Positions 1 through 6,483 of a DNA stretch of 7,366 nucleotides are shown here, one piece after another. Source of the DNA: an uncultured Pseudomonadota bacterium (GTDB lineage: Bacteria; Desulfobacterota_B; Binatia; UBA9968); NCBI GenBank assembly GCA_946478635.1, contig CAMLCX010000235.1:1-7366 (forward strand), read 5' to 3'. The notes beneath the pieces are model-generated. The model was not told the DNA's origin. It searched no databases and saw nothing but the letters and a program-made list of their open reading frames with translations. How positions within the stretch are numbered: position 1 is the stretch's first letter; each line of letters starts with the position of its first letter. Both the position numbers and the translations under genes were made by a program.

Positions 1-1
1 G

Positions 2-289
2 ATTTCCAGCCGCAACTCACCGGCGCCGCAGAAGGTAACCACCGGCCGCTTCGAGATCGAGCGTGACGGAAAAGTCGCCTATCTTGAATACACCATGACT
101 GGAAGTGTGCTCGGACTGATCCATACCGAGGTCCCCGCCGAATTGCGGGGCCTGGGTCTGGCGTCTTCTCTGGCGGAGACCGCGCTCCAGTATGCGCTCA
201 AGAACGGATTGAAGGTGGACGTAATTTGCCCGTCGGTGCTCGACTACCTCGGGAAACATCCGGAGTATTCACACCTGGTCTTGCGCTGA
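2..289 (+). CDS. YjdJ-type GNAT N-acetyltransferase, 5' end outside window (partial)
   Basis: The reading frame is open from base 2 to the TGA at 287-289, giving 95 residues with no upstream stop, so the true start lies just left of the window. The protein matches the short, single-domain GNAT proteins of the YjdJ type (Pfam PF14542, COG2388). It has a G-K-V-A-Y-L-E-Y strand, the hallmark HTEVP, a degenerate acetyl-CoA loop ELRGLGLASSL, an ALKNGLKVDVICPSV segment and a closing HPEYSHLV. Family members are about 90-100 residues, so nearly the whole domain is visible. They are presumed acetyl-CoA-dependent acetyltransferases of unknown substrate in the cytoplasm. An internal ATG at base 95 would cut off the first strands and is unlikely to be the start. 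The gene is convergent with the secreted-protein gene at 541-1029. Family call is firm; substrate is unknown. Confidence 0.87.
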   Translation: MSSRNSPAPQKVTTGRFEIERDGKVAYLEYTMTGSVLGLIHTEVPAELRGLGLASSLAETALQYALKNGLKVDVICPSVLDYLGKHPEYSHLVLR

Positions 290-330
290 CGATGCGTCTA
301 TAGTCCCTGCCCGCAATATGATCCGGTTGT

Positions 331-371
331 TGTAACCAGGGGTTACACTCATGACTTGGTTGTGAGTGTAA
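331..371. repeat. Two overlapping, mutually exclusive inverted repeats
   Basis: TGTAACC (331-337) and GGTTACA (341-347) form a 7-bp perfect stem with a 3-nt loop. TTACACTCA (343-351) and TGAGTGTAA (363-371) form a 9-bp perfect stem with an 11-nt loop. They share bases 343-347, so only one can form at a time in RNA. Neither is followed by a T tract on either strand, so a simple intrinsic terminator is unlikely. They could be a protein-binding site, or structure in the 3' region of the acetyltransferase transcript. Seen directly; function unknown. Confidence 0.5.
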
Positions 372-462
372 TGGCGACATTACGTCACCTGAGCCCCAGA
401 GGCTTCCAGGCAGCGAATGCGGTGCACATCTCAGATGCCAATCTTCGGTTCAGACCGGCAAA

Positions 463-478
463 TCTGGAAGCTTCCAGA
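463..478. repeat. 16-bp perfect palindrome
   Basis: TCTGGAAGCTTCCAGA is self-complementary over all 16 bases with no central loop. The half-site CTTCCAG also occurs at 403-409. It lies immediately beyond the terminator T tract for the minus-strand operon. A spacer-free palindrome suits a dimeric DNA-binding protein better than an RNA hairpin. Function unknown. Confidence 0.45.
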
Positions 479-513
479 AAAAAACATAACCCTCCAGTGA
501 GCAGGAGGGTTTT
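478..513 (-). terminator. Rho-independent terminator of the peroxidase/secreted-protein operon, possibly bidirectional
   Basis: AACCCTCC (488-495) and GGAGGGTT (504-511) form an 8-bp GC-rich stem around an 8-nt loop. Read on the minus strand, the stem is followed by ATG and then seven T residues (complement of 478-484). It sits about 30 bases after the stop of the secreted-protein gene. On the + strand a shorter T run (510-513) follows, so it may also stop transcription from the convergent acetyltransferase gene. Confidence 0.75.
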
Positions 514-540
514 CTGCTGAAACGATAACTCGACTTGCTC

Positions 541-1029
541 TCAAGGTTGAATCAAATGGAAGACGGTTACCCCGCCGGCGGGCACGCTGAAGTTCTCAAC
601 GGTGGCGGAATCGTCAGACTCGTCGAATCCTTCCGATTCTTCGAATGGACAGATGATGGTCATCTGTTGGCCTGTTCTCGCTGATCCGTGAACAGGCATT
701 AGGGTGATCAGGATACGAAGCGTTCCTCCTCGAATGCCTTTGTTGTCGCCGCCCTCCGAGACGAATCCGACGTAGGAAGTGGCTGCCCATGTGCCGCGCT
801 CGATCACTTTGCCAATCGCATTCGTGATGGAATACGACCCACCTCCCGATACCGCACCGGAAACATCGTCGAACAAACCCGCGCCATTGGTCCGGATCCG
901 CTGTCCTGTGCCGGGGTTTACTGCTGTGGTCGGATTGTTGATTGCAAAGCCCCATTGTGATGCGTGCGCCGCGATTGGCAAGAGTAATACGATCAGAGCC
1001 AGGGCGAGTGATTTCATTCGGTTGTTCAT
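541..1029 (-). CDS. Small secreted protein of unknown function, coupled to the peroxidase gene
   Basis: This is a 162-residue protein with a clear Sec signal peptide: a basic MNNRMK start, a hydrophobic core at about residues 8-19, and an AHA|S cleavage site after residue 23. The mature part of about 139 residues is rich in Gly, Ser, Thr and alternating hydrophobics, suggesting a beta-rich fold. It has one cysteine (in the motif IICPFEE), an acidic stretch SEGFDESDDSATVENF, and a hydrophobic VTVFHLIQP end. There is no PEP-CTERM or lipoprotein signal and no haem motif. The start is well supported: AGGAGA (complement of 1035-1040) lies 5 bases upstream, and the ATG overlaps the peroxidase stop as ATGA, implying translational coupling. 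The protein probably acts in the periplasm or outside the cell alongside the peroxidase. I do not recognise the family. It is a real gene, given its signal peptide, RBS, overlap and terminator. Confidence 0.86.
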   Translation of the reverse strand: MNNRMKSLALALIVLLLPIAAHASQWGFAINNPTTAVNPGTGQRIRTNGAGLFDDVSGAVSGGGSYSITNAIGKVIERGTWAATSYVGFVSEGGDNKGIRGGTLRILITLMPVHGSARTGQQMTIICPFEESEGFDESDDSATVENFSVPAGGVTVFHLIQP

Positions 1030-2438
1030 TGTGTTCTCCTTTTTATCTTTTTGAATTGGAACTGCAGCACTGGCCTGCCGCTGGGAACCGACGGCGGCAC
1101 CAGGGAACGCAAGTTTTCGGGGAGAGCTCGTGAATCGAGCAGACTTTGTCGGAGGAACGCAAGCAGGTCGTTGAACTCCCCGGGAGTGAGCGGCGTGCCT
1201 TGCTTTAGCCGCGGATCAAGGCGTTGCAACACGGGCTCGATGGGGCCGGTTGGTCCGACGAGATCCTCATCGAGATGTTGGTGCGCTGGAGAATAGAGCT
1301 TCGTCTGCTCTCTGGGATTAAGGTGATACCGCAGTGCATCTTCCAGGCGGGAGAAGGAGCCGTTATGGAAGAAGGCGGGCTGCAGTGACAAGTTGCGCAG
1401 CGGCGATGAGCGGAATTTGTAACGGTCTGCCGGATTGCCGGTGACTTCTTCAAGGCCAAAGTCTTCGTTGGCTTGAGGGCCATCGAAATTGTTGTTCGTA
1501 GTACGAGGCGCAATTTGCGGCGTGCCCGCGACGTGGTCTTTAAAGTCGCTGAACATTTCGCTTGATTGCCCGGCGACCGAATGACATGAGACACAGCCCG
1601 CGCGGCCGAAGAATAGCAACGCCCCGCGCTTCTGCGGCGCGGTCATGGCATTTCTGTCGCCCCGGGCGAATCGATCCAGCGGCGCATCCGCGAAGATCAG
1701 ACTGAACTCGAATTCAGCAATAGCCCTCCCAAACATGTCGAAGTTAATTGGTGTGCCAGTGTGCACTTCGGGGAAGACTTGCCCGAAGAGTGTGCGGTAC
1801 GCAGAGATCGAATTCAACCGACGCAACACTTCAGCTCGGATCGCGTCGTTATCTCCAGAAAACTCGAACCCAGCCACTTCAGTACGTTCTGTCGGCGGAA
1901 TGAAAGCCTGGGCTACGAGCAGATGTGGCAAGTAGGAGAGCGTCAGCCCTTCGGGCTGCGGAAACCGCAAGCCGGATGAGTTATCGAACGGATTGCCCGA
2001 TAAAGAGGCGAAGCGAGAATTCCACATCAGATTCGGGAAAAATGCCGAGTTCGCTGCCGTCGGGGTACGCCGCATATTGCGAGGGCCGCGACGATCGGGA
2101 CCAACGACGCCATTGTTTTGTATGCCGATCGCAATCGACTGCGTATCACCGAAGCCGTTGGTTGGGGAATGACATCCGCCGCAGGTGTTGTCATTGTTCA
2201 GGCCCGTAATGGTGTCGAACCAGAGCAGGCGTCCTAAATTGGCAAGTTCAAGGTTCAGGCTGCGCCCGAGGCGACGTTGCAAGGAATACTGAACACGGCC
2301 CGTGAAGTGGTTTTTATGAAGGACGGCCGCAAGGCTCGCGTCGAGTTGAGAACTTTCGGGGATCGATTGCTGCCAGAGGACGGACGTTAAAACAAGAACG
2401 GTGCAACTCACCACCGCGATTTGCCGGACGCTGCGCAT
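1026..2438 (-). CDS. Di-haem cytochrome c peroxidase / MauG-family protein
   Basis: This is a 470-residue member of the bacterial di-haem peroxidase family (CCP_MauG, COG1858). Known members reduce hydrogen peroxide to water with electrons from small cytochromes, or carry out MauG-like oxidations, in the periplasm. There are two haem c sites: CGGCH (86-90), followed by the usual GFGD segment, and CVSCH (282-286). The C-terminal domain has the family signature FRSSPLRNLSLQPAFFHNGS, with the conserved His at 358. At the place where classical enzymes carry the distal Met or Tyr ligand, this protein reads Tyr371-His372. The N terminus has a hydrophobic segment (about 7-22) that acts as signal or anchor. 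Cys12 resembles a lipobox residue, but hydrophobic residues continue after it, so a lipoprotein is unlikely. I chose the ATG at 2438 because GAGG lies 8 bases upstream; the ATG at 2444 is also possible but has only 2 bases of spacing. It is first in a two-gene operon. Confidence 0.95.
   Translation of the reverse strand: MRSVRQIAVVSCTVLVLTSVLWQQSIPESSQLDASLAAVLHKNHFTGRVQYSLQRRLGRSLNLELANLGRLLWFDTITGLNNDNTCGGCHSPTNGFGDTQSIAIGIQNNGVVGPDRRGPRNMRRTPTAANSAFFPNLMWNSRFASLSGNPFDNSSGLRFPQPEGLTLSYLPHLLVAQAFIPPTERTEVAGFEFSGDNDAIRAEVLRRLNSISAYRTLFGQVFPEVHTGTPINFDMFGRAIAEFEFSLIFADAPLDRFARGDRNAMTAPQKRGALLFFGRAGCVSCHSVAGQSSEMFSDFKDHVAGTPQIAPRTTNNNFDGPQANEDFGLEEVTGNPADRYKFRSSPLRNLSLQPAFFHNGSFSRLEDALRYHLNPREQTKLYSPAHQHLDEDLVGPTGPIEPVLQRLDPRLKQGTPLTPGEFNDLLAFLRQSLLDSRALPENLRSLVPPSVPSGRPVLQFQFKKIKRRTQ
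1035..1040 (-). promoter_or_regulatory. Shine-Dalgarno site of the secreted-protein gene
   Basis: The minus-strand reading AGGAGA, preceded by A residues, is 5 bases before the ATG at 1029. It lies inside the last codons of the peroxidase gene and fixes the start of the downstream gene. Confidence 0.75.
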
Positions 2439-2516
2439 AGCCATGCCCTCTCACTTGGTAAAGTGCGATTTCTTGTGGAATTGGCTCAGGTTAGAGCAAA
2501 AAAAATCTAGGGGAGA

Positions 2517-2541
2517 GCGGCTCTGTAGCGAAACGAGCCGC
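2517..2541. repeat. Hairpin-forming inverted repeat in the divergent control region
   Basis: GCGGCTC (2517-2523) and GAGCCGC (2535-2541) form a 7-bp perfect stem with an 11-nt loop. After an internal loop, AGGGG and CCTCT-type pairing just outside could lengthen it. An A8 run (2498-2505) lies nearby, but 11 bases from the stem, so this is a poor terminator. It sits upstream of the peroxidase gene and could be an operator or a 5' leader structure. Function unknown. Confidence 0.4.
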
Positions 2542-2562
2542 AAGCCTCCTCTTTTCAACATG

Positions 2563-2591
2563 TTGACTTTGGATCGAAGGAATGATACGGT
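2563..2591 (+). promoter_or_regulatory. Weak candidate sigma-70 promoter of the sigma-factor/kinase operon
   Basis: TTGACT (2563-2568) is a good -35 box. With a 17-base spacer the -10 would be TACGGT (2586-2591), which matches the consensus at only three positions; other spacings are no better. If real, transcription starts near 2598, after the in-frame ATG at 2560, which supports the GTG at 2635 as the true start. Confidence 0.3.
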
Positions 2592-2621
2592 TTTCCGCCA
2601 ACGCTCGTCCCGGAGCGCGCC

Positions 2622-2626
2622 AGGGG
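2622..2626 (+). promoter_or_regulatory. Shine-Dalgarno site deciding the GTG start of the sigma factor
   Basis: AGGGG is followed by an 8-base spacer and GTG at 2635. The alternative ATG at 2560 has no purine-rich site in front of it. Confidence 0.6.
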
Positions 2627-2634
2627 TAAAAGCG

Positions 2635-3210
2635 GTGCCGCTTAACACTTCCCAGCCGGTCAGCGAACTGCTCGTGAAGTTGTCATCGGGAGAATCGGAA
2701 GGCTTATCTTCGATTTTGCCGCTTGTGTACGACGAACTCCGCAAGATCGCTCACCTCTATCTTCGCAATGAGCGCCTCGGTCATACGTTGCAGAGTACAG
2801 CCCTGGTTCATGAGGCATATCTGCGGTTGAAGAAGCAGGATGCCGGGCAATTTGAAAATCGTGCCCACTTCGTGGCGATTTCCGCGCAGTTGATGAGGCA
2901 GATCCTGGTGGAGCACGGTCGCAGGCGGCGTGCGGCAAAACGTGATGGCGGCCAACGGTTGATCCTGGAGGATGCTTTCCAGCTTGGGCACGGAAATCGT
3001 ATGGACGTTGTGTCGTTGGATGATGCACTCGAGGAATTGACAAAGATGGACGCGCGGCAAGGTCGGATTGTTGAGCTGCGATTCTTCGGTGGCTTGTCGA
3101 TTGAAGAGACCGCCGATGTTTTAGAAATCTCTCCAGCCACAGTGAAACGAGAGTGGGCCACAGCCAGGCTGTGGCTGCACCGTGAACTCAGCAGAACGCC
3201 GGCTCCATGA
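2635..3210 (+). CDS. ECF RNA polymerase sigma factor, kinase-associated type
   Basis: Starting from the GTG, the protein is 191 residues, the usual size for this group (Pfam Sigma70_ECF PF07638, TIGR02999-like). Region 2 spans about 26-100 and includes ILPLVYDELRKIAH, HTLQSTALVHEAYLRL and AHFVAISAQLMRQILVEHGRRRRAAKR. Region 4 spans about 126-186 and has the helix-turn-helix GLSIEETADVLEISPATVKREW. It would direct RNA polymerase to a set of promoters. Known members of the group are encoded beside Ser/Thr kinases in Acidobacteria and Planctomycetes. Here the stop overlaps the kinase start (ATGA at 3207-3210), and no anti-sigma gene is present. The acidic DAED-type motif of region 2.2 is replaced by Q53-S54-T55-A56, so activation by phosphorylation is plausible. 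The open frame continues upstream to 2401, but that part overlaps the peroxidase start region, lacks an RBS and is not like the family. Confidence 0.94.
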   Translation: MPLNTSQPVSELLVKLSSGESEGLSSILPLVYDELRKIAHLYLRNERLGHTLQSTALVHEAYLRLKKQDAGQFENRAHFVAISAQLMRQILVEHGRRRRAAKRDGGQRLILEDAFQLGHGNRMDVVSLDDALEELTKMDARQGRIVELRFFGGLSIEETADVLEISPATVKREWATARLWLHRELSRTPAP

Positions 3211-6011
3211 GTCCGGAGCGTTGGCAGCAAATCAAAACCTTGCTGGAAGAAGCACTGGGGATTCCGCCGGGACAACGAACCGCATTTCTCGATCGAATCT
3301 GCGCCAATGATGCTGAGATGCGCAACGAACTCGAGTCGCTGCTCTCGTCCAACGACGCCGTACGATCCAGTTTTCTGCACTCCGCCATCCCGCCCGTCAC
3401 GCTGACCAGAGGCAGCAAACTGGGCGAGTACGAAGTGCGGACACTCATCGGCTCAGGGGGAATGGGAGAAGTCTATCGAGCCCGTGACCCTCGGTTGGGC
3501 CGCGATGTCGCAATTAAGGTCCTGCCCGTCTATCTATCCTCCGATCGGGACCGACTCCGTCGCTTCGAGCAAGAAGCACAGGCAACGGCCACCTTGAATC
3601 ATCCCAACATCCTTTCTGTTTTTCAATTCGGCAGCTACGAGGGCGCGCCCTATCTGGTGACAGAGCTTCTTGAGGGCGAGACACTGCGCGAACTGATTCG
3701 GCGCGGACCGGTTGCACAGCGCAAGGCCATCGACCTCGTCATCCAGATTGCGCAGGGGCTTGCTGCTGCACATGGCAAGGGCATCGTGCATCGCGACCTG
3801 AAGCCCGAAAATATTTTCGTCACGAAAGACGGACGGATCAAGATCCTGGATTTCGGCCTGGCGAAACTGATTGGATCCGAGCCGCGCCATGACGACCAAA
3901 CCGCGGCTGATACTGAGCCAGGCATGATTATGGGAACAGCAAGCTACATGTCGCCAGAACAAATTCGCGGACAGACGGCAGACAGCCGCTCCGACATTTT
4001 TGCCTTTGGCGCGATCATGTACGAGATGCTCTCCGGCACGCGTGCTTTCCACAGGCAGACGCTTGCCGACACAATGAGCACGATCCTAAAGGAAGATCCA
4101 GTACCTTTGCCTGAGGCTTTGGCGCCAGCCCTGTCAAGGATGGTGCGCCGCTGTCTTGAAAAGAATCCGGAACAACGCTTTCAGTCAGCCTCCGACTTGG
4201 GGTTTGCTCTCGAAGCGATCACGATCATGAGCGACACCAGCAGTGCTCAGTTCGTGAAGAAGCCACGCCGGCCGTGGTTTATCGCAATCGGCGGTTTGCT
4301 GGTTATTGCGGGCTTGCTCGCGGCGGTCCTCTGGCCCAGAAAATCCGTGCCCTCGAACCAGAACGTATCTCGGGTGAAGTTCTCTGTGGAGCTTCCGTCG
4401 TCCGACTCTCTTGGAGAGTTCGTCGGGTCATCCGTCGGATTATCAAAAAACGGTACGAAACTGGCCTATGTCGTGAACCATGGCACCGAGCGATCGATTT
4501 TTATTCGGCCGTTGGACCAGCTTGAGGGAACGAGTGTCGCTGGAACTGAACGCGGAAGCGCGCCTTTTTTTTCACCAGACGGGGAATGGCTCGGGTTTGC
4601 CGCAGATGGGAAGCTCAAGAAAGTGGCGGTGAAGGGAGGCCAACCGCAGACTCTCTGTGATGTTGCTGTAATGCCCGGAGCTACTTGGGGACCGGACGAC
4701 ACGATTGTCTACTCTCCGAACTTCAACGTAGGCTTATTTGCGATTTCCGGGCGAGGAGGGAACCCACGGCGACTGACTACGCCGAACCATGGGGAATTCC
4801 ACTTCCTGCCGGATTTTGTGCCAGGAAGCAAGGAGGTGCTGTTTACGATCTGGAATGGTACAGGCTCGAGCCTGGACGAGTCCAAGATAGCTCTTCTCTC
4901 ACTCGAAACAGGCAAGGTGCGCGTCATTATGGAAGGCGGTTGGTCGGCGAGATACGCTCCCGGACACCTTCTGTATATTCAAGGCGAGTCGCTGCTGTCT
5001 GTACCCTTCGACTGGGAGCATTTGCGGGCGACCGGGCGTCCGCAAGAAGTCGCAAGAGGAATCTGGAAGAATCTATACGTCGGAGTCGCTTATCTCGCGA
5101 CCGCCAACGACGGTACGTTGGCGTATGTGTCGGGCGGAGTAAGCGGCCCCCAAAGATCGCTCGTCTGGGTGAATCGCACAGGCGAACGACAGGTTATTTC
5201 GAGCGCACGCGATCCATATTCGGCCCCACGATTGTCCCCAGATAAGCGACACATCGCGTTATGGGTCATGCACGATATTGTTGCGAACATCTGGACCTAC
5301 GATCCCGCGAGAGACACATTCGGGCGCCTTACTTTTTTCGGAGATGACCATACGGTTGCGTGGTCGCCGGATGGGAAACAAGTCGCATTTGAGTCCAGCC
5401 GGAATGGACCTCACCAACTTTTCGTAGTATCTGCTGAAGGCGGCGATCCGCTACAAGTGACGAGTGGGAACAGTGAACATTACTTGTGCGATTGGTCCCC
5501 AGACGGACGACGCCTGACGTATGTGGATTGGAATTTGGAAAAAGGCGCCGATCTCTGGACAGTCGATCTGGATTCGAAAGCAACGAGCCCCGTCGCAAAC
5601 AGCAAGTTCATGGAAAAGCAAGGAACATTTTCGCCCGACGGCCATTGGATCGCATTTACTTCGGACGAGGCCGGGCAGAGCCAGATTTACGTGCAGCCTT
5701 TTCCGGGCCCAGGGCCGAAACGCCAAGTTTCAAGCGGCGGAGGCGAAGAGCCCGCCTGGTCTCACTCAGGCAAAGAACTCTTTTACCGACTAGGGGGCCA
5801 GGTTTTCGTGGTCCCGATGGAAGGGAAGAATGGTGGAATGAACTCCGGGCGGCCCAAGCTGTTATTTCAAGGGCTGTTTAACTACACAATCACTTTTAGC
5901 CGGAGCTACGATATTGGACCCGACGGACGGTTGCTGATGGTGGCGGAACCAGAGGGACCGCTTGCGCCGAGACAGATTGATGTGATGGTGAATGGGAGTG
6001 CGGCTGAGTAA
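3207..6011 (+). CDS. Membrane Ser/Thr protein kinase with periplasmic TolB/PD40-type beta-propeller
   Basis: This is a 934-residue protein. Residues 1-60 form a helical leader typical of acidobacterial kinases (ERWQQIKTLLEEAL, then RTAFLDRICANDAEMRNELESLL). The Hanks-type kinase domain runs from about 75 to 335. It has the Gly-rich loop GSGGMGEVY (82-90), VAIK with Lys104, probable helix-C Glu123, HRDLKPEN with catalytic Asp197, DFG (215-217) and GTASYMSPE (243-251). All catalytic residues are present and it is an RD kinase. One membrane span covers about 356-376. Residues 385-930 form a propeller with repeated PD40 motifs (SPDG/WSPDG-type turns near 456, 495, 677, 719, 763, 809 and 904). The propeller is predicted to lie in the periplasm and may bind a ligand or protein. 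The ATG overlaps the sigma-factor stop (ATGA) without a good RBS, implying translational coupling. The sigma factor is its most likely substrate (inference). Confidence 0.97.
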   Translation: MSPERWQQIKTLLEEALGIPPGQRTAFLDRICANDAEMRNELESLLSSNDAVRSSFLHSAIPPVTLTRGSKLGEYEVRTLIGSGGMGEVYRARDPRLGRDVAIKVLPVYLSSDRDRLRRFEQEAQATATLNHPNILSVFQFGSYEGAPYLVTELLEGETLRELIRRGPVAQRKAIDLVIQIAQGLAAAHGKGIVHRDLKPENIFVTKDGRIKILDFGLAKLIGSEPRHDDQTAADTEPGMIMGTASYMSPEQIRGQTADSRSDIFAFGAIMYEMLSGTRAFHRQTLADTMSTILKEDPVPLPEALAPALSRMVRRCLEKNPEQRFQSASDLGFALEAITIMSDTSSAQFVKKPRRPWFIAIGGLLVIAGLLAAVLWPRKSVPSNQNVSRVKFSVELPSSDSLGEFVGSSVGLSKNGTKLAYVVNHGTERSIFIRPLDQLEGTSVAGTERGSAPFFSPDGEWLGFAADGKLKKVAVKGGQPQTLCDVAVMPGATWGPDDTIVYSPNFNVGLFAISGRGGNPRRLTTPNHGEFHFLPDFVPGSKEVLFTIWNGTGSSLDESKIALLSLETGKVRVIMEGGWSARYAPGHLLYIQGESLLSVPFDWEHLRATGRPQEVARGIWKNLYVGVAYLATANDGTLAYVSGGVSGPQRSLVWVNRTGERQVISSARDPYSAPRLSPDKRHIALWVMHDIVANIWTYDPARDTFGRLTFFGDDHTVAWSPDGKQVAFESSRNGPHQLFVVSAEGGDPLQVTSGNSEHYLCDWSPDGRRLTYVDWNLEKGADLWTVDLDSKATSPVANSKFMEKQGTFSPDGHWIAFTSDEAGQSQIYVQPFPGPGPKRQVSSGGGEEPAWSHSGKELFYRLGGQVFVVPMEGKNGGMNSGRPKLLFQGLFNYTITFSRSYDIGPDGRLLMVAEPEGPLAPRQIDVMVNGSAAE

Positions 6012-6425
6012 GCTCTAGTCGAAATCGTGGCAGTTGAATTCGCGTTGTCGGCGCAGCACATCTCCTTGCCTCACGAATGAAACAACTGATGCGTAAATTG
6101 CGTATCCAGAACTTGTACGCCGATGACCAATTGCCCATTGAGAGTGCTCGGTAACGGCTTACTGCGCCTTTCCCTTGCCAACGCCAAATCTCGCCGGCGC
6201 TCTCTGAGTCGAAGACGATTATCGTGCTGACCTGAGAGGTCAAGCTAATGCTATGTTCACCGATTACCATGCTGGTGCGCCGATCGCAGGGTCAGTGATA
6301 ACAGGAAAGCCATATGTGACGGGGCGTTCAGCGGTGACGCGGTAAAGACTCGAAATTCTCCATTGCCAGAGTTCATACCTGTTGAAATCAGCGATTACTC
6401 CAACAAGCCAGTCCACGAGCGTGGC

Positions 6426-6454
6426 TCAACGATTTGCCAGCGCTAGGCTAGAAT
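6426..6454 (+). promoter_or_regulatory. Candidate promoter of the DinB-family gene
   Basis: TAGAAT (6449-6454) matches the -10 consensus at five of six positions. With a 17-base spacer the -35 would be TCAACG (6426-6431), a weak three-of-six match. A start near 6461 would give a leader of about 23 bases containing the RBS. Confidence 0.35.
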
Positions 6455-6470
6455 GATCCAGATCTCCGGA

Positions 6471-6475
6471 AAGGA
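6471..6475 (+). promoter_or_regulatory. Shine-Dalgarno site of the DinB-family gene
   Basis: AAGGA lies in a purine-rich run, 8 bases before the ATG at 6484, and supports that start. Confidence 0.6.
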
Positions 6476-6483
6476 AAGAACCC

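Larger units (their letters stand above)
6012..6483. other. 472-base gap without a supportable gene
   Basis: Neither strand holds a convincing gene. A minus-strand open frame (6270 down to 5896) runs more than 100 bases into the kinase gene and has no recognised domain. Short coding-like stretches on the minus strand around 6290-6400 are broken by stops. The only clear structure is TGACCT-GAG-AGGTCA (6228-6242), a 6-bp hairpin without a T tract, so no clear terminator for the kinase operon was found. The last 60 bases carry the DinB-gene promoter candidate and RBS. Confidence 0.5.

Noticed and set aside
440..462. Possible tRNA T-arm (GGTTCAGACC) in the 290-540 gap
   Set aside because: The arms do not pair as a T stem-loop and no acceptor or anticodon stem is present around it.
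371..520. Plus-strand 49-codon open frame in the gap after the acetyltransferase gene
   Set aside because: It has no RBS, starts inside an inverted repeat, runs through the palindrome and the terminator stem, and its translation resembles no known protein.
2401..2634. Long N-terminal extension of the sigma factor (starts at 2401, or at the ATG at 2560)
   Set aside because: It overlaps the start of the divergent peroxidase gene, is unlike the family, and the upstream ATGs lack an RBS. The GTG at 2635 has one and gives the normal length.
2808..3380. 190-residue minus-strand open frame opposite the sigma-factor/kinase junction
   Set aside because: It is antisense to two certain genes, and its composition is typical of a shadow frame.
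4685..5245. 186-residue plus-strand open frame inside the kinase gene
   Set aside because: Its Arg/Ser-rich shadow translation lies in an alternative frame of the well-supported propeller region.
6228..6242. Hairpin TGACCT-GAG-AGGTCA as terminator of the kinase operon
   Set aside because: The stem is only 6 bp, lies more than 200 bases past the stop, and no T tract follows on either strand.
5896..6270. 124-residue minus-strand open frame at the end of the kinase gene
   Set aside because: More than 100 bases are antisense to the propeller-coding region, and there is no recognised domain or RBS.
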